NCBI GenBank assembly: GCA_022036555.1
Contig: CM039131.1
Coordinates: forward strand, 33,382,455 to 33,446,454
Direction of reading: 5' to 3'
Length of the DNA: 64,000 bases
DNA from: Microstegium vimineum
Taxonomy: Eukaryota > Streptophyta > Magnoliopsida > Poales > Poaceae
Shown: positions 35,160-47,089 of the stretch, one piece after another
How positions within the stretch are numbered: the first letter of the stretch is position 1
Layout of the letters: each line of letters begins with the position of its first letter
Program-made: the position numbers and the translations under genes
The notes under the pieces: generated by a model
Told to the model about the DNA's origin: nothing
The model's input: only the letters and a program-made list of their open reading frames with translations
Database searches by the model: none

Positions 35160-37100
35160 GCAGCACCTACCGCAACGAGGGTGATGAAAAAAAAATAGAG
35201 TGACTTCTAATTTGAAATGGAGAAATTCACACCAATAAAAAAAAGTTGATTCAGGACAAGGTCAAAAATTATTGTTTTTGAAAAGGAAAGGGCATTTACT
35301 ATCTATCTATATAATGAATGTTCGGCGCACTCTCTTCTTAACGGGAGCACTGGCCCTTTTGATTAGAGATTTCTACTGTATCCTTAGGCCGATATGCGTT
35401 AGTATTGTATTGTTTGGTGCATGTGTTTTTTTTTCTAACCACTAGGTCAGTTTAGCGGAGAGTTTTATGATGTTGTTTTTCAAAGCTACCATGTAATATA
35501 AAATTAAATGAAACTTAGATGAAACATCCATTTTTAATAGAGAGTATGCATTTAATTTCATAACTCATAGATTGATATTCGTGTCAAGAGAGTTTCATCT
35601 AAATGAAACCAATTTCTTCTCTCTTCTTAAATATACTGTCATGTCTAAAAAAGTACTAATGTAACAACATATTTGATGCGAATGAAACTTAGATAAAACT
35701 CCCAATAAGACTGGTTTAAACTATCCCGTGAAAACGTATTTAATGAGGCATTCTCAAATTTAACCGTACCAAACTTCATCTTGGCTTTGGTTTGATATGT
35801 CAAGATAGATTAAGGCATATACTTATACTTAAGAGACATATGCTAGTGTTAGTGATTGATTTATCACCTAATCACTAAAAATGGCCATTTTCTCGGCAAC
35901 AAAAACGTATTAATATATAAAGGGAAGCTTAGTCCTTGCGCACAACAGATTGAACTCGATATTAAACTCTCTATGCATCTCATTAATTCAGTTACTACTT
36001 TGTGTGGCAAGAATCCATTTGAGGTGTACAACGATCAAGAGATAATGACGATGGTTTTTAAGATGGATAAGACGAAGTGTGACAACCTTACATCCCTCCC
36101 CCAGAATGCATAGACATTCATAAGGTAACGTGAGGCAACTCCATAACAACATTTGAAGTAGTAGATTCATAGAGGGTGGGGACTGGAGAGGAAAAAAAAG
36201 GAGAGAAAGAGGAAGGGAGAAAGTTTAGCCTAGCCCACCAGCCCGTCGATAATACTTTTCTCCACTTTTATTCGTTCATCACAATGACGTCCCTTAGTCC
36301 TCCCTTATCCATCCACACAATCAATGCAACCCCCATCTCTCTCCCTACTTCTATGCCCTTATCCATTCACCACGATGCGTTTCTCTTTCTCTACTTGTCC
36401 CTGTTGCTCCCTCCCCCTCTCCCCTCACCCACTGGAGTTGGCTTGACTTAGCAACATTTTTGGTACGAGTACTTGTTAGTAGAAATGACAAATATGGCTA
36501 TTAGCTTTATGTGGACATATATATTGAGGTAACAGTAAGTCAAAAACTTTTAAGGGCATGGTGTGGAAGGAAAACAAATAGAGCTGGTGCCAAAGCTGTC
36601 CCTAGATATGTTATGTCACGCTTTGACTTATCGAGATTACCTGTGACCAAATTAGCTCAACATTTTTACCTATCGGTGGGCATAAGAAGAACCTTGGCTA
36701 CACTCGCTTTGAAGGAAGTGGAGACTTTTGGTCACGGCAGAGTTGCTTTTTGCACGAGTGCAGCCTGCCAAATATTTCCTATATATATGGACGATTATTT
36801 GTGCATAGTAAATTTTAATCACTCTATGCTATTTTATTTTTAAAAGATTTCAGAGAAGGGAAACTGGCCGTGCGAAATTTTCCATCCCGGGCCCCCGGCC
36901 CAACTTAATTGAAGTCAGGCCAGTTAAAGCCCATACCACGGGACCAACTTACACCCGTGGCCCTACGAAGACACAGAAATCCTCGTCGTCCTTGGGCAGA
37001 CCACGACGTCTTGCGGCTCCTGCCCGGTCATTGCTCTTTCCGAGTTCCGACTTCCGACCGCCCGAGCCCGAAGGCCGAAGCCAAAGCCTTAAACCCCGTC
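35160..37100. other. Intergenic region between NAR2 and SWI3A
   Basis: AT-rich, with repeated atgaaacttagatgaaac words at 35500-35720 and a pyrimidine-rich stretch at 36240-36430. The open frames here (for example 35856-36113 and 36511-36843) show no recognisable domain. GC content rises from about 36880 into the SWI3A leader. Confidence 0.5.
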
Positions 37101-37174
37101 AATCCGAGATCCGACGGCCCAGATCTCTCGTCTCCCTCTACCCGTCCGTTCCCCCATCTTCCCGCCTTCTCGCC

Positions 37175-40100
37175 ATGTCGCCGCCGGCGGCCGGCGCGGC
37201 CCCCACCTCCGGCGACGGGCTGCCTCCGTCGCCGCGCGAGCTCTACACCATCCCGGCATCATCCGGTAAGAATTCTCTCTCTCTCGACGCGCCCTTCTTC
37301 CCCGTCGTGCTCCTCCTAGGGTTACGGGGGTGACCCACTGCTGAGCCGGCCGCCTGACCGAATTCTGTGTCTGCTTCTGCCTCCCCACAGGTTGGTTTCA
37401 GTGGGACGGGATCCACGAGACGGAGCGCCTGGCGCTTCCGGAGTTCTTCGGCGGGGCGGGCGGCGCTGGGTTCGGGACGGCTACGAGGAACCCGCGGATC
37501 TACCGCGAGTACCGCGACTTCATCATCGCCAAGTACCGGGAGGACCCGGCGCGCCGCCTCACTTTCACCGAGGTCCGCAGGGCGCTTGTCGGGGACGTCA
37601 CGCTCCTCCGGAAGCTCTTCGCCTTCCTCGACTCCTCCGGCCTCATCAACTTCTCGGCCTCCTCGTCCTCGGGCCCTGCGTCGCTGCAGCCAGAGGTGTC
37701 TGTCGTCGTGGAGGCGCCCGTGGGTCTGCAGGTGACGCCGCGGCCGCCAGCGTCCTACTTCGCCGAGGAGAAGCGTGGAGTGACGGGCGGGGAGAAGGAG
37801 AACGGATTCCGGTTGCCTCCGCTGACCTCATACAATGATGTGTTTGGGGAATGGGCACCTGGGAAGGCGCCTATATGTGGTCTTTGCGGTGAGGAGTGCA
37901 ATGGTGCGAAAGTTGAGACGCTGCAGGTACTATTAAAGCTCCAAAAAACTGTCTGAGGATTTTTTCCCCCATGATTGTTGTTTTAGTAGATTTTGGGTTT
38001 AGGACTATGAAGTGCTAAAACCTAGAAGGTAGAATATGGAATATGCAGTTTCAAAGCTACAGCTCAGATCAAAGCAGCTTATACTGTCTCAGGAATAGGT
38101 CCATCGATGTTTCAAACATGCTTGAGAAACACTGCAAACTCGTGAAAGTTGTTTTGAACTGATATATCCATTTTTGTTAAAACAGGTAACATAGCGTACG
38201 GTCCAAGAAAATGAAAGAGGGGGCAAATGATAACTGTGGTGCTACTGTATATTATTAGGCTTAGGGATGCTATGTAAATGTCTAGTTCCTAGGTTCTAAG
38301 ACCGGATAGTTTAAACCTACAATTTTGATTTGCTAATGTTAGAGAATTCATTCATTAGTAGATTTTGTAAATAATAGTTGCCTTGGAAGATGAAAAAAGA
38401 AGTATATATTTTTTGTGGACTAGCTGACAACGTGAGGTTGGTAGATGATAAAATGCACACACAATCTGCTCACTCAGCTCTAGTGGATATTTGTCGTATT
38501 GCGAAGTGGCTCTTTTCACTAAGCTGTGGTATCAGCTATGCATTGACTGAGTGGTACATTTTGTTCTTGTGGGTACATCAAGCAGTGTTGAAAGTTGGAA
38601 AATATTTGCTCTGTATTCATTAACATTTCCCACATTCACTTTCAGGATGATTTTAAAGTATGTGCAAAATGTTCCAAAAGCAATAATGATAATAACAAGG
38701 AAGAAGCGAATAAATGTCCTGGTGACAAAAAGGAGAGTATGGAAAATCATGCTTCCAGTGCATGGACAGACACGGAGACGTTACTCCTTTTAGAAGGAGT
38801 CCTAAAACATGGAGATGACTGGGATCTTATCGCCCAGCATGTCCGTACAAAGAATAAATCAGAATGCATAGCAAGGCTTATTCAGTTACCTTTTGGTGAA
38901 CATATGCTGGGCACAATAAATGGTAAATCCGTTAGCAGGCTCCACATAAACCAGGCAACTGATGGAAAAACAAACCGGAACATTATGAAAGAGTCTTCAA
39001 GCCACACAACTGAAATGGCTGATGGCATGCAGATTGATGGAAATGAAGATAATGCTGATAAATCAGTTGAAGAATATCCTACAAAACGCAGACGGTTATT
39101 TTCTTCAATGGATGCTACCACTTCATTAATGGAGCAGGTAACTAGATCTACAACAAAATGTCATGAAACTCACGTGCTTCTGTAAGAATGCATATAAGTT
39201 ATAAATGAGAAGGATACTAACATTTGTTTATGCTACCTCAGTTAGCGCTCCTGACCACAACAGCTAGCCCGGATGTTGTTGCTGCAGCTGCTGATGCTGC
39301 GATTAAAGCGTTCAGCAATGAAAACCCACAAGCAAGGAAAGCCTTTCGCCTCAGCGAGCGAGAATATAAGACAAAGGTCTTCGCTTCTAATCATGTCCAA
39401 CAGATGTAAGAATGAGTTTGTATTGTTCATATGCTCATTTTTTGGCCAGTGGTGGTGTGATCTTCTATATATATATATTTTTTTGCATGGCATGCTTACA
39501 GCGACCACAAAATTGGTGATAAGGATGTGAAAATGCATGGCCAGCCTGGTTCTGGTAGGTCAAATTTAATTTCTAACATTCCAAGCTAATATAAATACAG
39601 TATCCACTTCATCTTTTCTACTTTGCTCATCTAAAATCTGTTGTCTTCCATTCGTGATTCAGATAAGCAGGAAAAGAAGTTCGTTGCTAACGCATATCAA
39701 TTGAGGGCAGCTGTTGCTACTGCTATTGGTGTAGCTGCTGCCCGTGCTAAAATGCTTGCAGACCAGGAGGAGCGAGAAATGGAGCTCCTAATGGCATCTG
39801 TGATTGAAACTCAGGTGAAACTTTAGTCCTGCCTAAACTTTTGCCATGACAGTATTCTGGATTTTTAGTTTTAACTTATGTTAACCGCATGTGTGAAACA
39901 ATATATTCTGAGCAAGATTCATCAGAATTCCACAAACAATTTTGGCTTCATAGCTTCTTAATCAATGGCTAATGGACATGATAAGTTTAAAGTAGGATAT
40001 CAACAGTGTATAGCTCTAGGATGTCACTAATACTGAGCTAAAGTTGGTTCGGCACTGTGTTCACTTAGATTTCACATTCCGCTCCCACACAGAAGTTATT

Positions 40101-40635
40101 AATAGCTTTTATATGTAGTCTTGGTGACTGACTCGTACTTTGTCATCTTTTTTTATTTTGAGTTGAACAAACTTTATTCCACAAATTTTGGTGGAATGCT
40201 GGAATCACCTCATTCTTCATGGTTGCACTAATTGTTAGGTTGCGAAGGTTTTTGTGGAGGAGAATCAGTCCATTCCATTCCACAAAAAAAGAAAAAAGAA
40301 AAAGAGGGGTGAGATGATGGATCACCCCATTACTCAAACCAAACACACCTTTAAACATATCGTTTCGAAAACTAATATATGACTTTGTTTGATCACTGAT
40401 GTTGTTTTTTGGTCTGTCTGTTTATGTTTACCAGTTAAGAAAGATGCAATACAAGATCAAACACTTTGAGGAGCTAGATTCAGTTATGGATCAAGAGTAC
40501 ACCACTATACAGCAAATGAAGGGATCCCTCATGAATGAATGGTTAAAGGTCCTTGAGCATGCATTCCGGGCTGGAGTGTCACTTCCGAGAGATGAATTGC
40601 TCACAAAGCTGTTCCTGAACTCGCCCACCCCATGA
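37175..40635 (+). CDS. SWI3A: SWI/SNF chromatin-remodelling complex subunit SWI3A-like
   Basis: Exons 37175-37265, 37391-37926, 38646-39137, 39242-39405, 39502-39554, 39663-39814 and 40435-40635 total 1689 nt (562 aa plus stop), all GT-AG. The SWIRM domain occupies about residues 13-115 (ELYTIPASSGWFQWDGIHE, LPEFFGG, NPRIYREYRDFII, VRRALVGDVTLLRKLFAFLD, GLINF). A small Cys cluster follows (CGLCGEEC, CAKC). The SANT domain is at about 248-295 (WTDTETLLLLEGVLKHGDDW, IAQHVRTKNKSECI). The C-terminal region has ALLTTTASPDVVAAAADAA and the heptad-like segment RAKMLADQEEREMELLMASV/KMQYKIKHFEELDSVMDQE. SWI3 proteins are core scaffold subunits of plant SWI/SNF ATPase complexes. SWI3A rather than SWI3B is from memory of rice annotation. 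No lesion seen. Confidence 0.92.
40101..40360. repeat. MITE-like fragment in SWI3A intron 6
   Basis: The stretch includes attccattccacaaa and ends accaaacacacctttaa, resembling a grass MITE terminus. A matching left end is not clear. Confidence 0.3.
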
Positions 40636-41139
40636 TGAGGAACCTGGCTGCAGTCGAGTAGCCCTCCTCTGATCTGCGTCACCCTCTGACTGTTGTTGCT
40701 GGTAGATAGCTTCCTGCGTGTATGTGGGCGTGTCTGTAAAGGAGCTGATTGAGCTTTCGATTTCTCAGAATTTTGGGCCCCGTATCATAACAACCTTTTG
40801 TAACATCTTTGCCCTGTTGCAAAATTGCTGAATTTTTTCGACATGTATGGTTTCGTAATTTCGTTCGTATGGATGGATGTAAAAAATGTTACTTCAGTTT
40901 TGTAGTTTCACATGTTGCTTGATCTTATGAGCAGATTGCTTTGGCAATGTTGTATGGGGAGATGTGGCCTTTAGAATCACCAACCGGAGGGTAGACGTAG
41001 ACCTATACCATTTTTGCAACTTTACGGTGACGAGCAATCTAGCATTTTGTTTTACAATTTCGAGTTTTCAACCATTAAGGTTTCGAATGGACGGCAAGGA
41101 TCGAGTGTTCGACGTAATCATGTCAGGAGAACAGAGAAA

Positions 41140-41166
41140 CCCCCCCCCCCCCCCCCCCCCCCCCCC
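41140..41166. repeat. Poly-C run of 27 bases upstream of SURF2
   Basis: A homopolymer C tract 81 bases before the SURF2-like start codon. Its true length is uncertain in any sequencing technology. Confidence 0.9.
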
Positions 41167-41247
41167 TGGTTTGGGCTATAAACGAACGAGGCCGAAACTG
41201 CCGAAAACCCTGCCTCCAGTTTCCAGCGTCCAGTTGAGAACAACCTG

Positions 41248-43535
41248 ATGGCGAAGAAGAGCAAAGGCCCGGCTGCCGCTGCTGCTGCGGCGGCGGCGGC
41301 GGATGAGACGGACGTCTCGAGTCCCCAGGGCTCAGCCCACGGCAGCGAGGGCGGCGGGGAGAAGGAGGGCGCCTTCCTTCTGGGTGAGCCAACCTGGGAG
41401 GACACCGGTAGCGGGCGGTGGCAGTGCGTGGAGACGGGGCACGAACTGCCGGAGCGAGAGAAGGAAGTCTACGCGCGGTCCCGCGCCTGCCGCGTCGCGC
41501 TCATTGACCACACCGTCGCGCGCAAGAAGCCGCCGCTCAACGCCTTCAAGCTCCACCCCGAGCACAAGTACGCACTGATCCCCCCTGCTCCTTCTGCTGC
41601 TATTCTGTTCTGTATTTGTGCCTGTGCCTGTGCCCTGTGCCTGCTCGTAGCTCATGTGAGTTTGTTCGCGAGCACTTACCCTGATGCGAGCCCGCGCCCC
41701 GAGGGTTCAATTGGATAGCCATTAGTCCTAGTGCGAGCCCAGGGGCTATTAGCGCTAGTGCGCTGCACATCTTAGAGTTTTGCATCAAAATGTATTTGGG
41801 CATGATACTGGGTGATGCCACATCTTACTCCGAGATAATTTAGTGACAAAAAAGTGACGTGCATCCTTTTGATGAATAATAACATGCACTACTTAGCACT
41901 TTGGGTGGTTTACATATGACCTGAGCAAGCTTTTTTTTGTTCAAGATCGAAGCTGCTATGCAAGATTACAGGGATACAATTAACAAGTTGGAGGATCACA
42001 TATGGAAGCACATCAACGGGAAGAGATTTCTTAACAAGCTAGGTAAAAGTTAACTGTTAATGTCAAACAAATTGTTTGTACCTTGCTGAGAACAATTCAT
42101 TACTGAACAAACGTAGATTCCAGTAGAACTTGGCTGAAATTATGCTACCAATACAACCGGCTGCATAAAGCCTGCACCAGAAGTCCAGAATATTTGTATG
42201 CATGTAACCATTTAACGTGCCCATCACTGTGTAACAGAAAAAGTAGAAAACCAGATGGCTTCTGGTGAGATGGCTGATGGAGATTCTGTCAAGTCCAATG
42301 AAATGGCAAAAAAGAGCAAGTCAAGCAAGAAGGACAAGAAGAAAGCTAATGTTGCTTGTCCTTCTTTGCCAAGAGAACCTAAACTAGAGATGGATGATTC
42401 AGATGATCCAGATTTCTGGGCGCCTCCTGTTGGAAGTCGCTGGGATGACGATGACGGGAAAGACAGATGGGAATCATCACCAGGAAAGCCCAACTCAGAA
42501 AAGAACGAAGCTGGTTCTGGTATGTGTGAGTTTATCAGACTAAACTACATAGGCAATCCCTGAAGCTAGTAACAATCAATAGTTTATATCACATTTGCTA
42601 GAAATGTTTGTTGCATAGGTAGCTTTTGCTCTATATTTTAGTTATTAGATCAATCTCTTTTCTTAGACTTCTTGTACAAAGTAATTACATAACAGGGGTC
42701 ACATGTTTGCCCAAATAAGAGCCACAGTGTCGCTAGCTCAGAATACTAAGTAATAACCAAAACTCTTAACCAGTCCAATTTTCCAAAGCTTCATTCATTT
42801 TGCCGGACCTCAAACGTTGAAATAATCGTTTTTCACTCAACCTTCTCTTCCATCTATCCTTATTCTTTTTCAAATAAACATTTGTTACACCATGTCAAAG
42901 AATCCAACAAGGTAACATGAAGAGTTCCTTGGAAAATATTTCCTTGAATCCAGCTTGAGAAATAACCATCCTCAAGACCTCAACATGTCAAAAAAGAAGA
43001 AGAGAGAAACCATGGAAGTTTTTCATGTCCAAGAAAGGTTGCTTGTTGCTGAACTATGATATACACATTAAACAGCCCTAAGAAGAACATCCATCCAGAT
43101 GTTGGTTATGCATCAGAAATTTTATTTTATGATTACACTTTTGGTACTGAGGTTTACAGTCTGTCTTTTATCCAACTGTACAGATGTGAGGTTCATGCGT
43201 AATTGGACTGTACCTACCTAATGATGTTCAGTTGTTCTCTCCCTGCTTCTGGAATTTGTGATAATAGCCTTTTTTCTCGTATCATAGATGATGACGGTGG
43301 TGGTGATGATCACGATGGTGATGACGATGATACGGCTGACAAGGATGATACTGAATCAGGGGAACTTGCTTCAAGGTATCTTAATACCTTTTGGTCGACT
43401 TAATGAGTAATGCCTGCTGTCACATAAATAAGCATGGCTTTCAACTATTGTAGCAGGACAAAGCGAATGTCACTAGAAGCAGTCGGGCGAAGTAGCTTCG
43501 CTTCAAGGAAGAAAAAACCCAAGAAGGAACAGTAA
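41248..43535 (+). CDS. SURF2: Surfeit locus protein 2 (SURF2) family, apparent 1-bp deletion in exon 2
   Basis: Exons 41248-41567, 41946-42042, 42238-42519, 43288-43375 and 43457-43535 have GT-AG borders. Exon 1 encodes an Ala-rich start, then the SURF2 core GRWQCVETGHELPEREKEVY and KPPLNAFKLHPEHK. Exon 2 continues SKLLCKITG, but DTINKLEDHIWKHINGKRF follows in another frame: only three Gs occur at about 41980-41982 where four are needed. The summed exons (866 nt) are one short of a multiple of three, which agrees. Later exons give DDPDFWAPPVGSRWDDDD, an Asp-rich run and the conserved C-terminal KRMSLEAVGRSSFASRKKKP. The family is conserved in eukaryotes; its function is poorly known and the basic/acidic tail suggests a nuclear or nucleolar protein. 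It is either a recent pseudogene or a sequence error. Confidence 0.8.
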
Positions 43536-45249
43536 GACATTGGCGATTTGCCAAGACTCAAATGAAGAATGTGGTCTTGCTGAGATGAAGCAGCGTTATC
43601 TATTGGACTGAGTTTCCTCAGATTTGGGTAATCAATGACTGGATTGATGATAGCATATTTATGGTTAATGTTTGTCAGCTGTGATACATCTACATATGCA
43701 TGTACTCTTGCAAGAAATTTTTGGAAAACATCGAAGTACAACTATCAGTTACCTTTGCATTGCTGTGTGACTCAAGATTTTGGTTGTTAGATCAATCACT
43801 TTTTCTCCCTATTGCTTAGTATGCTTAGTGGGATTAAAAAAGAAAGTTTTGGTGTTGAAAATTTTGAAAATGGGGATTACACGATAATTGCTAATATTTT
43901 TGACAAAAAAAATGAAGAAAAACTGGGCTTTGCCCAATGTTTATGGCCCTGCCCAAGATGAATACAAAGAGAAGTTTCTTATTGTTCTGTTCTAATAATA
44001 CTAAATATCCTTTGATCATCGGGGAAAACTTCATTATTCTTAGATTCAGTACTGAGAAAAAAAACACTGAGAACAAGTTTTCTATCATGTTAAAGCAGTT
44101 GGTGCAAATTATCAGAAAGAGAGTTTGTTAAAACTGTATGACTCCTTCGATTCCACCAAGTTACCATAGTGACGAAGACATCCCTGTCCGATAGTCCGAT
44201 GTCCTTTGTTGGACTGTTCGGTAATTGACACGTGCCTTGCTTGACCAATCAACAAAAAGTGTGGGGACTCCATAAGGGTCGAGCTCAATACCTTAGGTCT
44301 TGTTTGAATGTGGTCGAATTCATATTAATCCACATATGTTGCCCTTATTTAGATGTAGTCGAATTCGTATCAATCCACGTAGTGGTGAATTAAAGTGAAT
44401 CTTGAACTAAATTTCACCTCAATCCTCCCTATTCATGACTATGCTAAAAATGTCACTTGAAATATCAGCTTGAAGATCGAAGCTTGCTGGAGTTGGGAGA
44501 AGATGTTGAGCGTGTAAGGGCACATAGGCGGGTGTGGGCGTGGCGGCAGCCATTGGCGGTCACAAATCGGGTGTAACGAGGTGCTAAAACACCCGGTTGT
44601 TGTATAGCTTTTCTGTAAAAAAGTTCACCTAAGATAAAACTAAGGGATTTGCTAAATTTCAGGTGTTTGAATTTTAGTTTACTTTCCAGAGACAGTTATT
44701 GCATATATTTTATACTATAATTACAGTTTTAGTTCGTTGCAATTTATGTAGATACAGTTTGCAATTTTCGGTTTCAGAAATAAAAAACCTATTAGACAAT
44801 ACTACAAACCTGACAAAATCTTTTAAATATTGACACAAAGATAATTTAACAATTATAATTATTTCTATAGGAGGACAAGGACAAAAATTTAATATATTAT
44901 AAGACAAAGACAAATAACAAAATACAAAAATAACAACTAACTTATACTAGTTGGTGGTATATTAGTGTTGCCTGAAATCATCTTAAATTTCAGGCACATG
45001 AACTATAGGAAAAGTGTAAAACTAATTATTATGATAACGGACCATCTTACTTGTTTCAAGTAATATTTTATTCCTACATTATTTTGTACTTTGTTTGGAA
45101 GACATAATTGGAACTTGATTTTGTCAACCATACACTATACGGGAGAACAAATTGTTTCAATCGAAGATAATGATATCCATTTTTTTTAAAACAAAAGAAG
45201 GTGACGTATCCGTCGTAATCGTAAGAGACAGTGGTGAGCACATATCGCT
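43536..45249. other. Intergenic, AT-rich, short MITE-like repeats
   Basis: No gene seen. A degenerate direct repeat around gtcgaattc(a/g)tat(t/c)aatccac occurs at about 44321 and 44352. The rest (44640-45200) is AT-rich. Confidence 0.5.
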
Positions 45250-46907
45250 TCACTGCACGCCTCTCCTTTGAGCTACGAGAACGAGCGGATTCTTCCTATG
45301 CACGGTCATCCCGGTCTCCTGCTCCAGATCAACCTCGCCATGCGGCGCGCGCCAGTCAAAGCAGAAGAGCAGGTTGGCGAGCAGCAGCTCGACCGCGGTG
45401 GTGGCGAAGTGCACGCCGGGGCAGCTCCTCCGGCCGACTCCAAACGGCACCAGCGAGAAGCTGTCGTGCCACGGCTTGTGGTCGCTGAGGTCCGCGATCT
45501 CCTCGTGCCGTTCCGGCACGAACCGCGCCGCGTCCGGCCCCCACGCGTCGGGGTCCTGCCCGATGGCCTTGGCGTTCACGAACACCCGCGTCCCGGCCGG
45601 TATCTCGCAGCCGTACACCGTGCAGGGCTCGATGGTCTCCCGGGGAACCAGCAGCGGCACCGGCGGGTGCACCCGCATCGACTCCCTGATCACTTGCTTC
45701 AGGTACTTGAGCTGCGGGAGGTCAGATTCCCGGACTATATCGTCTTTGCCAACCACGGCGCCGCGCACCTCCTCCTGCACCTTGGCGAGGATGTCCGGGT
45801 GCCTTACTAGCTCTGTCATCGTCCACTCCACCGTCGCCGCCAACGTGTCTGTCCCGGCAATGAACATGTCCTGAAACACGCACATGAATATATAGTTCCC
45901 GTTGTTCAGAAATCGAACCGTCCGCCGATGGATCAAGAAACTTGTGAAACGTAACATGCAAGCGCGTATCAAGATTGAAGCGTACCGTAAGGATGCCTTT
46001 GATCTGGTCACGGCTGTTGAACGTGCTCTGGTAAGCTGGATCGCCGTGCAGGCGAAGGAGCACGTCAACCAAGTCCTCACCCTTGGAATCACCGGCGCCG
46101 CCCTTGCTGAGGTGGTCGTCGATGACCTTCTCGTAGAACGCGTCGAGTTCGTTGAAGTTCCGTTCCAGCCGCTTCCGGAGACCCCGGAGCGCGTCCAGCC
46201 ACCCCAGCCATGGCATGTAATCGGCCACAAAGAAACCGCCTAGAAGCTTCTGTGTCTCGTCGAGGATAGTGCCGGCCTGGATGTTCTCTTCGGCGGCGCC
46301 GTCACCGAAGGCAACACGCCGCACGATCTTGTTGCTCGTCGCCATTAACAATTCGCTCAAGTTCACGAGAGAGCCGCTTCTGGACGTGTCCGTTATGGCG
46401 GCGACGAGCGCGGTGGCCTCGCCCTCCCGGACGTCGCGGAAACTGCGCACGCGCGGCGCGCGGCGCGCCAGAACCCGCCGACAGGGACGCGTGGCGCGCG
46501 GCGCGGCAGAACCCGCCTTCCGGGTGCGAGAAGACGATGTCCTGCAGGCCGTAGGTGATCCGCGTGGCCGCGTACAGCGCCGGGCGGCCCGACATCGCGC
46601 GGTCGTTGGGCTGGAACACGGCGCGGAGCGCGTCGGCGGTGGAGACCACGAGCATGGGCACCGAGCCCAGCCGGAGCAGCATGAGCGGCGCCGCGTGCTT
46701 GGCGGCGAGCGCGGCGAGGGAGTCGTGCGGTGCCGTGCCCAGCTGGTGGAGGTTGCCGATGAGCGGGAGGCCTCTTGGACATGGGAGAGAAGGCGAGCCG
46801 GCGCGTCTCTTGAACGCTAGTTGCTTCAGGTAGAGAATGGTAATGGTGGTAACGAGGGCGAGGAGGACGCATGAAAACAGCCCATCGTGAGCGTGGAGAG
46901 TCTCCAT
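45250..46907 (-). pseudogene. Cytochrome P450, CYP71 clan, with scrambled patch in exon 1
   Basis: Exon 1 is 46907-45986 and exon 2 is 45870-45250, with the intron at the usual position just before the oxygen-binding helix. Exon 1 encodes a membrane anchor (LFSCVLLALVTTITILYL), LPCPRGLPLIGNLHQLG, MLLRLGSVPMLVVSTADALR and FQPNDRAMSGRPALYAATR. Exon 2 has AGTDTLAATVEW (I-helix), the K-helix EXXR (RESMRVHPPVPLL), FVPERHEE and the heme loop FSLVPFGVGRRSCPG. At about 46450-46540 the motif GGFWRAARRASL is imperfectly doubled (first copy GGFCRAARHASL, Trp to Cys; second copy in a different frame) and the sequence before RSFRDVREGEA is lost. No single frame spans exon 1. A CYP71-clan role in specialised metabolism is likely; no substrate is assigned. 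Confidence 0.85.
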
Positions 46908-46965
46908 GGACACCAGCTGACTACTACAGGTTGTTATGTGGATGAGCATAGCATGGTAGTAACAG

Positions 46966-46978
46966 TATATTTATAGGA
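46966..46978 (-). promoter_or_regulatory. TATA box of the P450 gene
   Basis: On the minus strand cctataaatatac lies about 60-70 bases before the start codon, a normal TATA spacing with a short leader. Confidence 0.6.
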
Positions 46979-47089
46979 CTATACTGTTATATGGAGACTT
47001 TGCCAAAGGAGAGCTGTTTGTGTTTAAGTTGTTGACTACTACTCCGTACTAGCTAGTCTATCCCTTAGCCGCCGACTGGCGTCGAGAAT

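Noticed and set aside
45268..46243. Plus-strand open frames across the P450
   Set aside because: No domains; they mirror third-position GC of the minus-strand P450.
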